64,000 bases of DNA from Butyrivibrio sp. LB2008 (GTDB taxonomy: Bacteria; Bacillota; Clostridia; Lachnospirales; Lachnospiraceae), in contig NZ_KK211305.1 of NCBI RefSeq assembly GCF_000621565.1, positions 134,937 to 198,936 on the forward strand, read 5' to 3'. The notes below the pieces were generated by a model. The model searched no databases. It saw only the letters and a list, made by a program, of their open reading frames with translations, and was not told the DNA's origin. Made by a program: the position numbers and the translations under genes. Of the stretch, positions 1 through 8,863 are shown piece after piece (positions within the stretch are counted from its first letter, which is position 1; every line of letters starts with the position of its first letter).

Positions 1-1833
1 AAACTTGAAATGTTCGATGAATATGCAGAGTCGATGATGTTCAAAAAAGATATAACGGGAAAATCAGCTTTACTTCAGGATAATATCAGAAACACTGCAG
101 GGGCTCTTGATGCCATGAAAGTATACAATCCAAGTATTGCCCACAATTCTGTAGGACTTGTTGCACTTGGAGCAAATGCGTCATATCTTGATAACGGGCT
201 TGCATCTTTGTGGGCTGCAGCTTCAAATGGCACAAAGATGAATGTTAAGATCTTTGCTACTGACAAAGATGCAGCTGAATATCTTGATGCACAGATGAAA
301 ATTCTTTGCGATGATGACGATTCAAATGACGCAGCTGCTATAGCTAACATCAATGCTACTGTCCAGGGATTCTTATATATGGAAGTTGTTGACGGCAAAA
401 AGTATGTTGCATATGACCAGCAAAAGATTGAAGGTACACTAAAACATCTTGAAAAGGGCGGACTTGCGTATCAGCTATTATCTTCAGTTGATGAGCAAAT
501 AAAGGAGAATAAGAAGAAAGGCGTTGCTGTTCCTAATGCAATAACAAAGTTAGGAATTGGCGGACGATTTGAAAATACAAAGCTTGAAGTAAGGAAAGAC
601 GGCGCAGGTGTTCGATTGGAGGTAACTTCAAATAATGATCTTTTTCCGCTTGATGAGATAAAGCATAAAATGGTAGCTTATGCTGCAACAGAAGAATCGG
701 CAAAGAACTACTTTATGAATGGAAAAAGCTACGATTGGGAGGCTATTGAGGCTTGGTATAAAACTGAGGATGATTGTAATGATAACTATCATCATGAGTC
801 GATAGAATATGATGTATTAGCATTTGAGATAAATAATATGAGTGATTATGATGTTACACATTTAATTAATTCTGCCGTATATAGTAGTGATCCTCGACAA
901 TTAGTATATGGTGTTTCCGTAAAATTAGATTATTTAACAGATAGATATATAGTGCAGATGCAGCAATTAAGACTAATGGATGCTGAGGCACAGGCCCAAA
1001 TACTTGGCGAAACAGGGATGGCTTTTGAAGATAAATATACTAGAGCTGTTCTTATAAGAACGCTTGCTGAACAATTGGAACGAGCAGATAACTTTTACAA
1101 ACATAATGTTGATATTAGTTATTCGATTAATGATTATGGTAAAAAAGTGTATATTGGCAATGTTAATAGAAACAAAACTACGACAAGTGATCCCAATATG
1201 CTAGAAGCTTATGATGCATATACAGACAAAGAAACTGTTACTGTATATCCTTATAGTGATTATAGGGAAATAGATAGTAATATAGATAAAGGTGTTAGTA
1301 CTACTGCTAAAAATATGTCTTCTTCTGTTTCGAAAGAAGCAAAAAGTTTTGTTTTTGATCAGAGTTTAGGTTATCTTACGGGAAAAGTTAATGCCTATTA
1401 TCCATATGCGCTTCTTTCTGAGACGAAAAATTTAAGAGATGCATACACGTCAGAAGTTTCTGCTAAAGGGATACAAGACGCTCTAGAATATGGGAATGCA
1501 GCTCAAAGTATGATGATGAAAGGTGCAACTGTTGAAATAATAGGAACTGACGTTAATTCATTCTATGTGTTTATGCCTGATTATGATGATAGAAGACTTG
1601 TTTTTAATGTTGCAGCATATAATGAGGAAAAAGGGACAAACTATACAATAGAACAGATGAAAAAAGAATATGAAAAGGGTTCGGAGGTATTTAACAGTTA
1701 TAATACTTGGTGCATTCATGAAGGAGAAAAACAAAGCTTAGAAATGTATAAGAGAATAGTAAAAGAAAAGGGCGTTGATGAAGTTGAGGATATGAGTATA
1801 GATGAAATAGAACAATATTTTAAGGAGAATTAA
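1..1833 (+). CDS. Large unrecognised protein, 5' end outside the window
   Basis: The reading frame is open from base 1 (three codons precede the first ATG at 10), so the gene probably starts upstream and at least 607 residues are seen. I do not recognise a family. The first ~260 residues are Ala/Gly-rich and look like a folded soluble domain. From about base 780 onward the DNA becomes clearly more AT-rich and the protein richer in Asn, Tyr, Asp and Lys. No membrane segment or signal peptide is visible in the part seen. It is followed after two bases by a small membrane-anchored protein that shares the AT-rich composition. A constant N-terminal part joined to a compositionally foreign C-terminal part plus a small downstream gene is the arrangement of polymorphic toxins, but no toxin catalytic motif is seen, so function stays open. 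Confidence 0.75.
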   Translation, partial: KLEMFDEYAESMMFKKDITGKSALLQDNIRNTAGALDAMKVYNPSIAHNSVGLVALGANASYLDNGLASLWAAASNGTKMNVKIFATDKDAAEYLDAQMKILCDDDDSNDAAAIANINATVQGFLYMEVVDGKKYVAYDQQKIEGTLKHLEKGGLAYQLLSSVDEQIKENKKKGVAVPNAITKLGIGGRFENTKLEVRKDGAGVRLEVTSNNDLFPLDEIKHKMVAYAATEESAKNYFMNGKSYDWEAIEAWYKTEDDCNDNYHHESIEYDVLAFEINNMSDYDVTHLINSAVYSSDPRQLVYGVSVKLDYLTDRYIVQMQQLRLMDAEAQAQILGETGMAFEDKYTRAVLIRTLAEQLERADNFYKHNVDISYSINDYGKKVYIGNVNRNKTTTSDPNMLEAYDAYTDKETVTVYPYSDYREIDSNIDKGVSTTAKNMSSSVSKEAKSFVFDQSLGYLTGKVNAYYPYALLSETKNLRDAYTSEVSAKGIQDALEYGNAAQSMMMKGATVEIIGTDVNSFYVFMPDYDDRRLVFNVAAYNEEKGTNYTIEQMKKEYEKGSEVFNSYNTWCIHEGEKQSLEMYKRIVKEKGVDEVEDMSIDEIEQYFKEN

Positions 1834-1835
1834 AT

Positions 1836-2375
1836 TTGAAGCGGAAAACTATATTTATGCTTGCAATATTGCTGACTACTTTTTTGATTATGATTATTAT
1901 TTGTTGTATGCAAAAAGAAAGATCGATAAAACAAGCGGAAAGAAAAGAACAGGAACAGTTATATTACAAACAAAATACAGCTTTCGAAGTGTGTGATGAT
2001 CTTATTGAAAGGCAATATTATCATGGAGTTGATAAGCTAAGATTGAATAGAATATTTGTTGATTTATATGTTTATAATGGTAGTCAAAAAAAATATAATA
2101 TCTCAATTAATGACGTTGTAGATTATTTTTGTAAAGAATATGATTCTAATGGAAAAAAAAGAGTGTATTATATACCACAAAATATTAATGACTATATTGC
2201 GTGGTATTACAACGGCGGAGAAGATAAAATATGGAGTTTTTGTAAAGGGTTTAATAAATATTTATTAGCGAATGGATATGAAATGTATTGGGATATTAGT
2301 TATGAAGAAGTTGTTGTCGCGCTGGATGAATATAAGAACAGTTCTGAATATATTCCACCAGAACAGGAAAAATAA
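1836..2375 (+). CDS. Small membrane-anchored protein of unknown function
   Basis: The 179-residue protein begins with TTG at 1836, chosen because AAGGAGAA (1822-1829) lies six bases upstream and no better in-frame start exists near it. Residues 5-25 form one very hydrophobic helix ending in a Cys pair (no clear lipobox), followed by a Lys/Glu/Gln-rich stretch and a Tyr-rich globular part. It is probably anchored in the membrane by its N-terminus with the rest outside the cell. The gene follows the preceding gene after only two bases, shares its AT-rich composition, and ends before the strong promoter of the polysaccharide unit. It could be an immunity protein for its neighbour (inference from position only), or an unrelated small envelope protein. 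Confidence 0.7.
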   Translation: MKRKTIFMLAILLTTFLIMIIICCMQKERSIKQAERKEQEQLYYKQNTAFEVCDDLIERQYYHGVDKLRLNRIFVDLYVYNGSQKKYNISINDVVDYFCKEYDSNGKKRVYYIPQNINDYIAWYYNGGEDKIWSFCKGFNKYLLANGYEMYWDISYEEVVVALDEYKNSSEYIPPEQEK

Positions 2376-2418
2376 CATGATTTCTATCTAGAAAGGGAAT
2401 ATGTCAATTCTCTCAATT

Positions 2419-2447
2419 TTGACCTTTAATCTGTCATATATTATACT
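2419..2447 (+). promoter_or_regulatory. Sigma-A-type promoter opening the polysaccharide unit
   Basis: TTGACC (2419-2424) and TATACT (2442-2447) are separated by 17 bases, close to the housekeeping consensus, in an AT-rich spacer. The predicted start of transcription is near 2453. A strong ribosome binding site, AAAGGAGG at 2474-2481, precedes the ATG at 2491. Further promoters are possible downstream, but this is the best candidate for the start of the long unit ending at the terminator near 49287. Confidence 0.7.
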
Positions 2448-2490
2448 AAAGATGCGTAGTTTAGCACCTTTTTAAAGGAGGCGTAGGTAT

Positions 2491-3693
2491 ATGACAGCAG
2501 CAGTAATCGGAGCAAGCTCCGAATCAATTTATGTGATAAATAAGGCAAAAGAGCTCGGACTTAAAGTAGTGGCTCTTGACGGAAATCCGGAAGCACCTGG
2601 TCTTAAAGCGGCCGATGCTTCCTTTGTTGTAGATATAAGAGATCCGCAGAAGGTTTTTGATATATTGGACAAAGAAAAGCCCGACGTGGTTCTCCCCGTT
2701 CCGATCGGAAGATACCTGACTACGACCGGCGCGGTTAATGACAAATACAATCTTTGCGGCGTATCTTTTGATGCCGCAAATACATGCACAGATAAATATG
2801 AGTTCCACAAAGTTCTTGCTGCGGAAGGTCTTAGAAAAGCAGAACTTTATCTGATCCCTGCGGGCGAAGAAAATACAGATGTTGATGAGATAAATACAAT
2901 CTATCCCGTAATAGTTAAGCCCAGATTCGGCTCGGGCAGCCGCGGTGTTGAGATGTACAACACTCCGAAGGAACTTAAAGAGAAGTTCCTCTCGGGCCAG
3001 CCTTATGATGAAGACTATTGCGTTGAGACCTGCGTTCCCGGAACTGAGTACGGAGTAGACGGAGTCTTTGTGGACGGAGAATTTAAGCTCATCCTCCTTA
3101 GAGGAAAAAAGAATACACCGCCTCCGTACAGGGAGTGTGTCGGATATTATTCCGTGATCGAGACTCAAAAGAATGCAGAGTTTTTCAGAAAGACACAGGA
3201 GATTATCTCAAAGGCGGGAGAAGCAATAGGCTTTAAGAGCAATATTATTCATGCGGACATAATAAAGGATAATGACGGAAATCCCTTTATTATTGAGATC
3301 TCTGCGAGACCGTCCGGACATAACCTTCATAATCTCTTTACACCTCTTGCAAGCGGTGTTGATGAGGTTACGGAGTTTATTAAATACGCCGTTCCCGCAC
3401 TAAATAAGACATATTCTTTTGAACCCGATGTGGAAAAGAATATGCTCATCAGATATTTTGACTTTGAAAACGTGAGAGTAAATAAGGTTCCCGATGAAAA
3501 GGAACTTTTCAAAAAATATCCGTTAAAGGCCTGGTGCTGCAATCTCAAAAAGGGTATGTATCTTGGTAAAGTCACAAACGGAGCTTCAGTCATGGGAAGA
3601 GGATATTTCTGTGTTGAGGCGGATTCACCTTTTGAACTGGACGGATACAGCGATGCGATCCTAAGTGAATTTGAGCTGGAGGATAACAGATGA
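2491..3693 (+). CDS. ATP-grasp ligase of the pseudaminic acid block
   Basis: This 400-residue protein has the ATP-grasp layout: an N-terminal Rossmann-like preATP-grasp domain, a Gly-rich ATP-binding loop within VKPRFGSGSRGVE (about residues 146-158), and a C-terminal metal-binding segment with the Glu/Arg pair of IIEISARPSGHN. Such enzymes join a carboxylate to an amine or thiol through an acylphosphate. It is the first gene after the promoter and overlaps the next gene (PseF fusion) by four bases (ATGA), so the two are almost certainly co-translated. A PseH-type acetyltransferase is absent from the block, so the ligase may put an amino acid or other acid on an amino group of the pseudaminic acid pathway. 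That role is inference; the family assignment is firm. Confidence 0.88.
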   Translation: MTAAVIGASSESIYVINKAKELGLKVVALDGNPEAPGLKAADASFVVDIRDPQKVFDILDKEKPDVVLPVPIGRYLTTTGAVNDKYNLCGVSFDAANTCTDKYEFHKVLAAEGLRKAELYLIPAGEENTDVDEINTIYPVIVKPRFGSGSRGVEMYNTPKELKEKFLSGQPYDEDYCVETCVPGTEYGVDGVFVDGEFKLILLRGKKNTPPPYRECVGYYSVIETQKNAEFFRKTQEIISKAGEAIGFKSNIIHADIIKDNDGNPFIIEISARPSGHNLHNLFTPLASGVDEVTEFIKYAVPALNKTYSFEPDVEKNMLIRYFDFENVRVNKVPDEKELFKKYPLKAWCCNLKKGMYLGKVTNGASVMGRGYFCVEADSPFELDGYSDAILSEFELEDNR

Positions 3694-5612
3694 GTTCTGT
3701 TGCAATAATTACTGCAAGAGGCGGTAGTAAAAGAATACCGGGAAAGAATATAAAGAATTTTTGCGGAAAACCCATAATAGCTTATTCAATAAGTGCCGCG
3801 ATAGAAAGTGGTGCATTTGATGTCGTAATGGTATCGACGGATGACGAGAAGATAGCTGAAGTTGCCAAAAAGGCAGGTGCGGAGATACCGTTTTTCAGAT
3901 CTGACGATACTGCCGGAGACTATGCGACGACCGATCAGGTTATTGCGGAAGTTCTTAATACATACAGAGAAAAAGGGCAGAATTTTGACAAATTCTGCTG
4001 TATTTATCCTACGGCGCCATTCATAACAGCTGATAGGCTTAAAGAGGCGATGGATAAGCTTGATGAGCACGAGTCTGTCACACCGGTTTGTCAGTTTTCT
4101 TATCCACCTCAGAGAGGCTTTGTTGTGGAAAACGGTCGTCTTGTGAGGAAATATCCTGAGTTTTCAACGGTAAGATCACAGGACCTTGATAAACTATATC
4201 ATGACAGCGGACAGTTTTATGCATGCAGGACGGATGCTTTCTTCAGAGACGAAACAACCGATGTTGACGATATGGTTCCTTTGATTCTCGATGAGGACGA
4301 GGTTCAGGATATAGATACTTTCAAGGACTGGGAGATTGCGGAAGCTAAGTTTAAAAGGCTTTGCGCAGAGGGCAAAAGAACTTTGCCTGCAAAAGAATCT
4401 TTTTCCAAATATGATGACGCATCACTGAAAACACCTTATTACAGAGTCGATGAAAGTCAACTTGATGCGGACATCGATATGCTAAAGTCCGCTCTGGAAA
4501 AGGGATGGAACAATTACATATGTTCTTTTTCCGTAAAGACAAACTCACTTCCCTGGCTTCTTAAGCATTTTAAGGACAGCGGATTTTATGCCGAGGTTGT
4601 TTCTGGGGAAGAGTACGAGCTGGCAAAGAGACTTGGATACATACCGGATCATGTGATATATAACGGACCGATCAAGGACAGAGAGTCGTTTGAAGAGGTC
4701 GTTCTTGGCGGCGGTATTGTGAATCTTGATTCCAACTATGAACCTGAGTGGGTAAAAGAGATTGCAGTCGCAAACAAGGATAAGAAGATCAAAGTCGGAC
4801 TCAGAGTAAATTATGATATTCAAAAGCTCATCCCCGAAGAAGTGTTTGCAGATGAAGAGGGAAGCAGATTCGGATACTGCTATGAAAACGGTGCGCTTAA
4901 GGATGTTATTGAGAAACTTAGGGCAAATGAGAATGTTGAGATAGTAGGACTTCACCTCCATTCTTCAACAAAGTCCAGAACGATAAATGCGTTCAAGGCT
5001 CTTGCTAAGGTTGCGCTTATTGTTTCTGATGAATATGACCTCAGCCTTGAATATGTTGATATGGGCGGCGGATATTACGGCGGAGTTCCGGGTAAGCCTG
5101 ATTTTAGGGATTACGTTCCGGCCATTGCGGAAGTTCTTTCAGAGAAGTTTGATATGAGCAGGACAAAGCTTATTATGGAGCCCGGTGTTTCCATGGTTTC
5201 ATCAAGTTTTGATTTTGTGACAAGTGTTATTGATACAAAGAAGGTCAGAGAGCACACTTACGTAGTGATCGACGGAAGCAGGGTTAACTTAAATCCGCAG
5301 GTCACAAGAAGAGTGTATCCTCACAGACTTGAATATAAGAATGATGAGAACAGAGAAGTTATTCCAACTCAGATGATATGCGGTGCGACTTGTATGGAAT
5401 ACGACAGATTGTTCCCGGCAGAAAATGAGCGTGAGCTCAAGACGGGAGACAGAGTCATCTTCACAAACGCAGGTGGATACACGGTTTGCCTGACTCCTCT
5501 TTTTATCCATTATTTCCCGGCCGTTTATGTAAAGAAGAAGGACGGCAGTTTGTTCGTTGCAAGAGAGCCGTGGACAAACGATGAATATATGACAAAGAAC
5601 AGGTTTGAGTAA
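3690..5612 (+). CDS. pseF: PseF-type CMP-pseudaminic acid synthetase fused to a PLP decarboxylase-like domain
   Basis: Residues 1-~225 match the cytidylyltransferase that activates pseudaminic acid with CTP: ARGGSKRIPGKN at the N-terminus, FSYPPQR near 137-142 and SQDLDKLYHDSGQFY near 163-177 are typical of PseF rather than NeuA. After a ~25-residue linker, residues ~250-640 are a fold-III PLP enzyme of the ornithine/diaminopimelate decarboxylase type. It has Lys283 in SVKTN as the Schiff-base residue, HLHSS near 423, a GGG loop near 459-461, EPG near 497, Cys568 in GATCMEYD, and AGGY near 594-597. All catalytic positions I can recognise are kept, so the domain looks active. The reading frame crosses the junction cleanly. 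The fusion is unusual; the substrate of the second domain is unknown, and a racemase or decarboxylase acting on an amino acid or amino sugar are both possible. Confidence 0.88.
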   Translation: MSSVAIITARGGSKRIPGKNIKNFCGKPIIAYSISAAIESGAFDVVMVSTDDEKIAEVAKKAGAEIPFFRSDDTAGDYATTDQVIAEVLNTYREKGQNFDKFCCIYPTAPFITADRLKEAMDKLDEHESVTPVCQFSYPPQRGFVVENGRLVRKYPEFSTVRSQDLDKLYHDSGQFYACRTDAFFRDETTDVDDMVPLILDEDEVQDIDTFKDWEIAEAKFKRLCAEGKRTLPAKESFSKYDDASLKTPYYRVDESQLDADIDMLKSALEKGWNNYICSFSVKTNSLPWLLKHFKDSGFYAEVVSGEEYELAKRLGYIPDHVIYNGPIKDRESFEEVVLGGGIVNLDSNYEPEWVKEIAVANKDKKIKVGLRVNYDIQKLIPEEVFADEEGSRFGYCYENGALKDVIEKLRANENVEIVGLHLHSSTKSRTINAFKALAKVALIVSDEYDLSLEYVDMGGGYYGGVPGKPDFRDYVPAIAEVLSEKFDMSRTKLIMEPGVSMVSSSFDFVTSVIDTKKVREHTYVVIDGSRVNLNPQVTRRVYPHRLEYKNDENREVIPTQMICGATCMEYDRLFPAENERELKTGDRVIFTNAGGYTVCLTPLFIHYFPAVYVKKKDGSLFVAREPWTNDEYMTKNRFE

Positions 5613-5632
5613 TTTTTTGGAGGACATAGGAA

Positions 5633-6700
5633 ATGTCTATGTTTGAACTTAATCAGAGGATCAAGCTCGCAGATCACTATATCGGAGCAAACGATCCAGT
5701 ATATATTATTGCTGAGATGTCAGCGAATCATCTTCAGGATTATAACAGAGCAGTTGAGATAATACATGCCGCAAAAGAAGCAGGCGTAGATGCCATAAAG
5801 CTGCAGACTTACACGGCTGATACGATAACAATCGATTCCGATAAGAGCTATTTTCAGATTACGGGCGGAACTATCTGGGACGGAACCACTCTTCATAAAT
5901 TATATGAGGAAGCTTATACTCCCTGGGATTGGCAGCCTAAACTCTGTGAAGAAGCTGGGAAGCTTGGGCTTGATTGCTTCTCGTCTCCGTTTGACAGCAC
6001 GGCTGTTGATTTTATGGAACAGATGGATATGCCCGCATACAAGATAGCATCTTATGAGATAACGGATATTCCGCTTATAAGACAGTGCGCTTCAAAGAAA
6101 AAGCCTATGATCATCGCTACGGGAGTTGCAAGAGAAAGCGATATAAGGCTTGCAATAGAGGCTTGTCTGTCAGAAGGCAATAAAGACATCATTCTTCTTA
6201 AGTGCACATCCGCTTATCCGACACCATATGAAGATGTGAATCTTAATATGATACCTACGCTTGCGCAGGAATACGGCTGCGTTATGGGGCTTTCCGATCA
6301 CACTATGGGAAGTGCCGTTGCAGTGGCTTCGGTTGCACTTGGAGCAAGAATGATAGAAAAGCATCTTACGCTTAAGAGAAGCGATGGCGGCCCTGACGGA
6401 GCTTTTTCAATGGAACCTCAGGAATTTGCCGAGCTTGTAAAAAATGTCCGAATGGTCGAGAAAGCACTTGGAAGCAAGGAATACAAGCTTACTCCCGTTC
6501 AGGAGACGGAGAGAGAGGGAGCAAGATCTCTTTTTATAGTAAAAGATATCAAGCAGGGCGAAGAGCTTACCTGCGAGAATATCAGATCGATACGTCCGGG
6601 AAACGGACTTCCGCCTGTAGAATATGACAATGTTGTCGGGAAAAGAGCATCACACGACCTTTTCAGAGGCGAACCGCTCAAATACGAAGATTTCAATTGA
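5633..6700 (+). CDS. pseI: Pseudaminic acid synthase
   Basis: The 355-residue protein is a NeuB-family synthase that condenses phosphoenolpyruvate with a 6-deoxy-diacetamido-hexose to form pseudaminic acid. The N-terminal TIM-barrel carries IIAEMSANH, DAIKLQTYTADT, CFSSPFD, PAYKIASYE, KCTSAYP and GLSDHT. The last ~70 residues form the antifreeze-like (SAF) domain with IRPGNGLPP. Motifs such as EAYTPW and KCTSAYPTP favour PseI over sialic or legionaminic acid synthases. It sits between the PseF fusion and PseG in the same direction with a GGAGG ribosome site 5' of ATG 5633. Length is normal for the family. Confidence 0.93.
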   Translation: MSMFELNQRIKLADHYIGANDPVYIIAEMSANHLQDYNRAVEIIHAAKEAGVDAIKLQTYTADTITIDSDKSYFQITGGTIWDGTTLHKLYEEAYTPWDWQPKLCEEAGKLGLDCFSSPFDSTAVDFMEQMDMPAYKIASYEITDIPLIRQCASKKKPMIIATGVARESDIRLAIEACLSEGNKDIILLKCTSAYPTPYEDVNLNMIPTLAQEYGCVMGLSDHTMGSAVAVASVALGARMIEKHLTLKRSDGGPDGAFSMEPQEFAELVKNVRMVEKALGSKEYKLTPVQETEREGARSLFIVKDIKQGEELTCENIRSIRPGNGLPPVEYDNVVGKRASHDLFRGEPLKYEDFN

Positions 6701-6716
6701 TTGTCAGGAGGACTAA

Positions 6717-7802
6717 ATGGGAAAAAGAGTCTGGATCAAAGCTGACGGTAACGGAATAATTGCGACGGGGCATATAAGAAGGTGCATGACGATTGCAAAA
6801 GAGTTATCAGATCTGGGGGCTGAAGCGGAATTTATATTGGCTGATGACAGCAGTGCCAATCTGCTTATGAACTTGTCCGGTGAAGACGGAGTATGTTATC
6901 ACGCGAGGATCTTGAATTCTGTTTTTTCCGATCCGATGACGGATTTTCCTGTCATTAACGAGATGCTTGCCTCGGAGAAACCAGATTTTTTCCTGATAGA
7001 TTCATACTTTGTGACTGAAGAGTACTATGAACTTCTGAAGGAATCCATTAAAGAGAACAGTCCCAAAACAAAACTCGGATATATTGATGATCTGTGCAAG
7101 TTTGATCATCCGGTTGACATTGTTGTCAATTATGACCTTATTGTCGATGAGGATATGTATCATGCGCCGGTAAAGCTGCTTGGCGGCGAGTATGCCCCGC
7201 TTAGAAAGCAGTTTGGCAACATAGATTACAAGGTAAAGGATGTTGCGGAGAGAGCGTTTCTTTCTACGGGAGGAACCGATCCGTATCATGTTATAGGAAG
7301 AATCCTTGAGAGTGTATATGAAGATTTTAAGATCAACAGGAAGGCACTTCAAGATCTTTATCATATTTCCTGTGATGTTATAGTTGGAGCTCTTTTTGAA
7401 GATGATTACAAGCAGGAATTATACGAGCTGTCCAAAAAGTATCCAGAGATTACGCTTCACGAATATGTGACGGATATGTCAGAGCTTATGAAAAAAGCAG
7501 ATTTTGCCGTGACAGCGGGAGGAACAACGCTTTATGAGCTTTGCGCGATCGGAGTTCCGACAGTAGTGTTTAGTATGGCGGATAACCAGACGGATTTTGT
7601 GAAAGGCTTTGATAAAGTGGGAGCTGCCAAGTACGCCGGAGATGTTCGCGAGGATGAAAAGGTGATACGCAAGATAGTTACTTGGGGAGTTGCCTCTGTG
7701 GATAACAGTTCATTCAGACAGAAGATGAGCGATGAAGCAAGAAAAATAGTCGGAAGAGACGGGGCAAAAAAGATAGCTGAGGCAATTTTGGAGCTTACAT
7801 GA
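6717..7802 (+). CDS. pseG: PseG-like UDP-sugar hydrolase of pseudaminic acid synthesis
   Basis: This 361-residue GT-B-fold protein resembles PseG, which removes UDP from UDP-2,4-diacetamido-2,4,6-trideoxy-beta-L-altrose to give the free sugar used by PseI. The N-terminus has the family signature in the form KADGNGIIATGHIRRC, including the His thought to act as catalytic base. The C-terminal half carries AVTAGGTTLYEL, the nucleotide-binding Gly loop of the MurG-like group. A ribosome site (AGGAGG) precedes ATG 6717, and the stop overlaps the next start by four bases. The position directly after pseI supports the assignment. PseB, PseC and PseH are not found nearby and would have to be encoded elsewhere. 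Confidence 0.88.
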   Translation: MGKRVWIKADGNGIIATGHIRRCMTIAKELSDLGAEAEFILADDSSANLLMNLSGEDGVCYHARILNSVFSDPMTDFPVINEMLASEKPDFFLIDSYFVTEEYYELLKESIKENSPKTKLGYIDDLCKFDHPVDIVVNYDLIVDEDMYHAPVKLLGGEYAPLRKQFGNIDYKVKDVAERAFLSTGGTDPYHVIGRILESVYEDFKINRKALQDLYHISCDVIVGALFEDDYKQELYELSKKYPEITLHEYVTDMSELMKKADFAVTAGGTTLYELCAIGVPTVVFSMADNQTDFVKGFDKVGAAKYAGDVREDEKVIRKIVTWGVASVDNSSFRQKMSDEARKIVGRDGAKKIAEAILELT

Positions 7803-8860
7803 AAAAACTGAGTATAATAGTGCCTGTTTACAACATGGCAGCAGAAGGAAAACTTGATTATTGTTTAAAAAGTCTTGTGGCACAGACGCTGGATCCTAAG
7901 GACTTTGAGATAATAGCGGTCGATGACTGCTCGACGGATAATTCTTATGATATACTTCTTGATTACAGCAAGAAGTATCCGGAGAATTTCATTGCACTTA
8001 AATCAGAAGTCAATCACCATCAGGGCGGAGCTAAGAATATCGGACTTGCTGCAGCTCAGGGTGAGTGGCTTGGATTTATAGATGCCGATGACTGGATTGT
8101 TCCCGATTACTACGAAAGGCTTATTAAGAAGGCCGAAGAGACGGGAGCTGACATGGTCGGATGTGACTACTGCTTTGTGGATAAACATACCTTCGAAGTC
8201 GGAAAGGTAGTCCACAACAACAATTTTTCCCAAACAGGCGTTATGGATAAAGAGCGCTATAAGAACCTACTTATAGAGACAGGAAGTCTTGTTGTAAAGG
8301 TTTATAAAAGAGAGATCATAGTCGGAGATTATGTTCCGGGAACAAAAGAAAAACTGGATGTTTTCCCCGAAGATATTTTTTACGAGGACAATGCGGTAAG
8401 TAATACCTGGATGATAAGGTCCAAGCATTTCGAATATATTGAAGAGCCGCTTTATTTTTATTATCAGCACAATGCTTCGACGGTTCACAGCATTTCCGAG
8501 AAGAACCTCGAAGACCGAATGACCGCCGGAAGACAGATACTTACGGAAGCTAAGGAAAACGGTTACTTTGATGACTATAAAGACGAGATTGAATTCCAAT
8601 ACACCGTGTTATTTTATGTGAACACACTTTTTTCCGTAATGCCCAGGAAATCAGGGATTAAGAACAGCTACGGCTTTGCAAAGAAGCTTGCAAAAGAAAT
8701 GAAAGAGACTTTCCCGGGTTTTCAGAACAACAAATATTATATTGAAAAAGTCCATGCGGAAGAAAAGAAGCTTATTAAGATGCAGATGAAGTCACACCTT
8801 CTGTTTTATATTTATTACAGACTGTTGTGGTTTTACAGAGATCTAAGGAACGGAAGATAA
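7799..8860 (+). CDS. GT2 family glycosyltransferase
   Basis: The 353-residue protein is a GT-A fold, family 2 glycosyltransferase. The N-terminus has IIVPVYNM, the nucleotide-binding acid appears in AVDDCSTDNS, and GFIDADDW is the metal-binding DxD element. No strong membrane segment is seen; the C-terminus is basic and may lie against the membrane. The start overlaps the pseG stop (ATGA), and the next gene begins three bases after its stop, so it belongs to the pseudaminic acid block and probably extends the same glycan. Donor and acceptor cannot be read from the sequence. Confidence 0.9.
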   Translation: MKKLSIIVPVYNMAAEGKLDYCLKSLVAQTLDPKDFEIIAVDDCSTDNSYDILLDYSKKYPENFIALKSEVNHHQGGAKNIGLAAAQGEWLGFIDADDWIVPDYYERLIKKAEETGADMVGCDYCFVDKHTFEVGKVVHNNNFSQTGVMDKERYKNLLIETGSLVVKVYKREIIVGDYVPGTKEKLDVFPEDIFYEDNAVSNTWMIRSKHFEYIEEPLYFYYQHNASTVHSISEKNLEDRMTAGRQILTEAKENGYFDDYKDEIEFQYTVLFYVNTLFSVMPRKSGIKNSYGFAKKLAKEMKETFPGFQNNKYYIEKVHAEEKKLIKMQMKSHLLFYIYYRLLWFYRDLRNGR

Positions 8861-8863
8861 GAG

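Noticed and set aside
2524..3168. - strand open frame (~214 codons) opposite the ATP-grasp gene
   Set aside because: Fully covered by a well-supported ATP-grasp gene and without family features; an antisense shadow.
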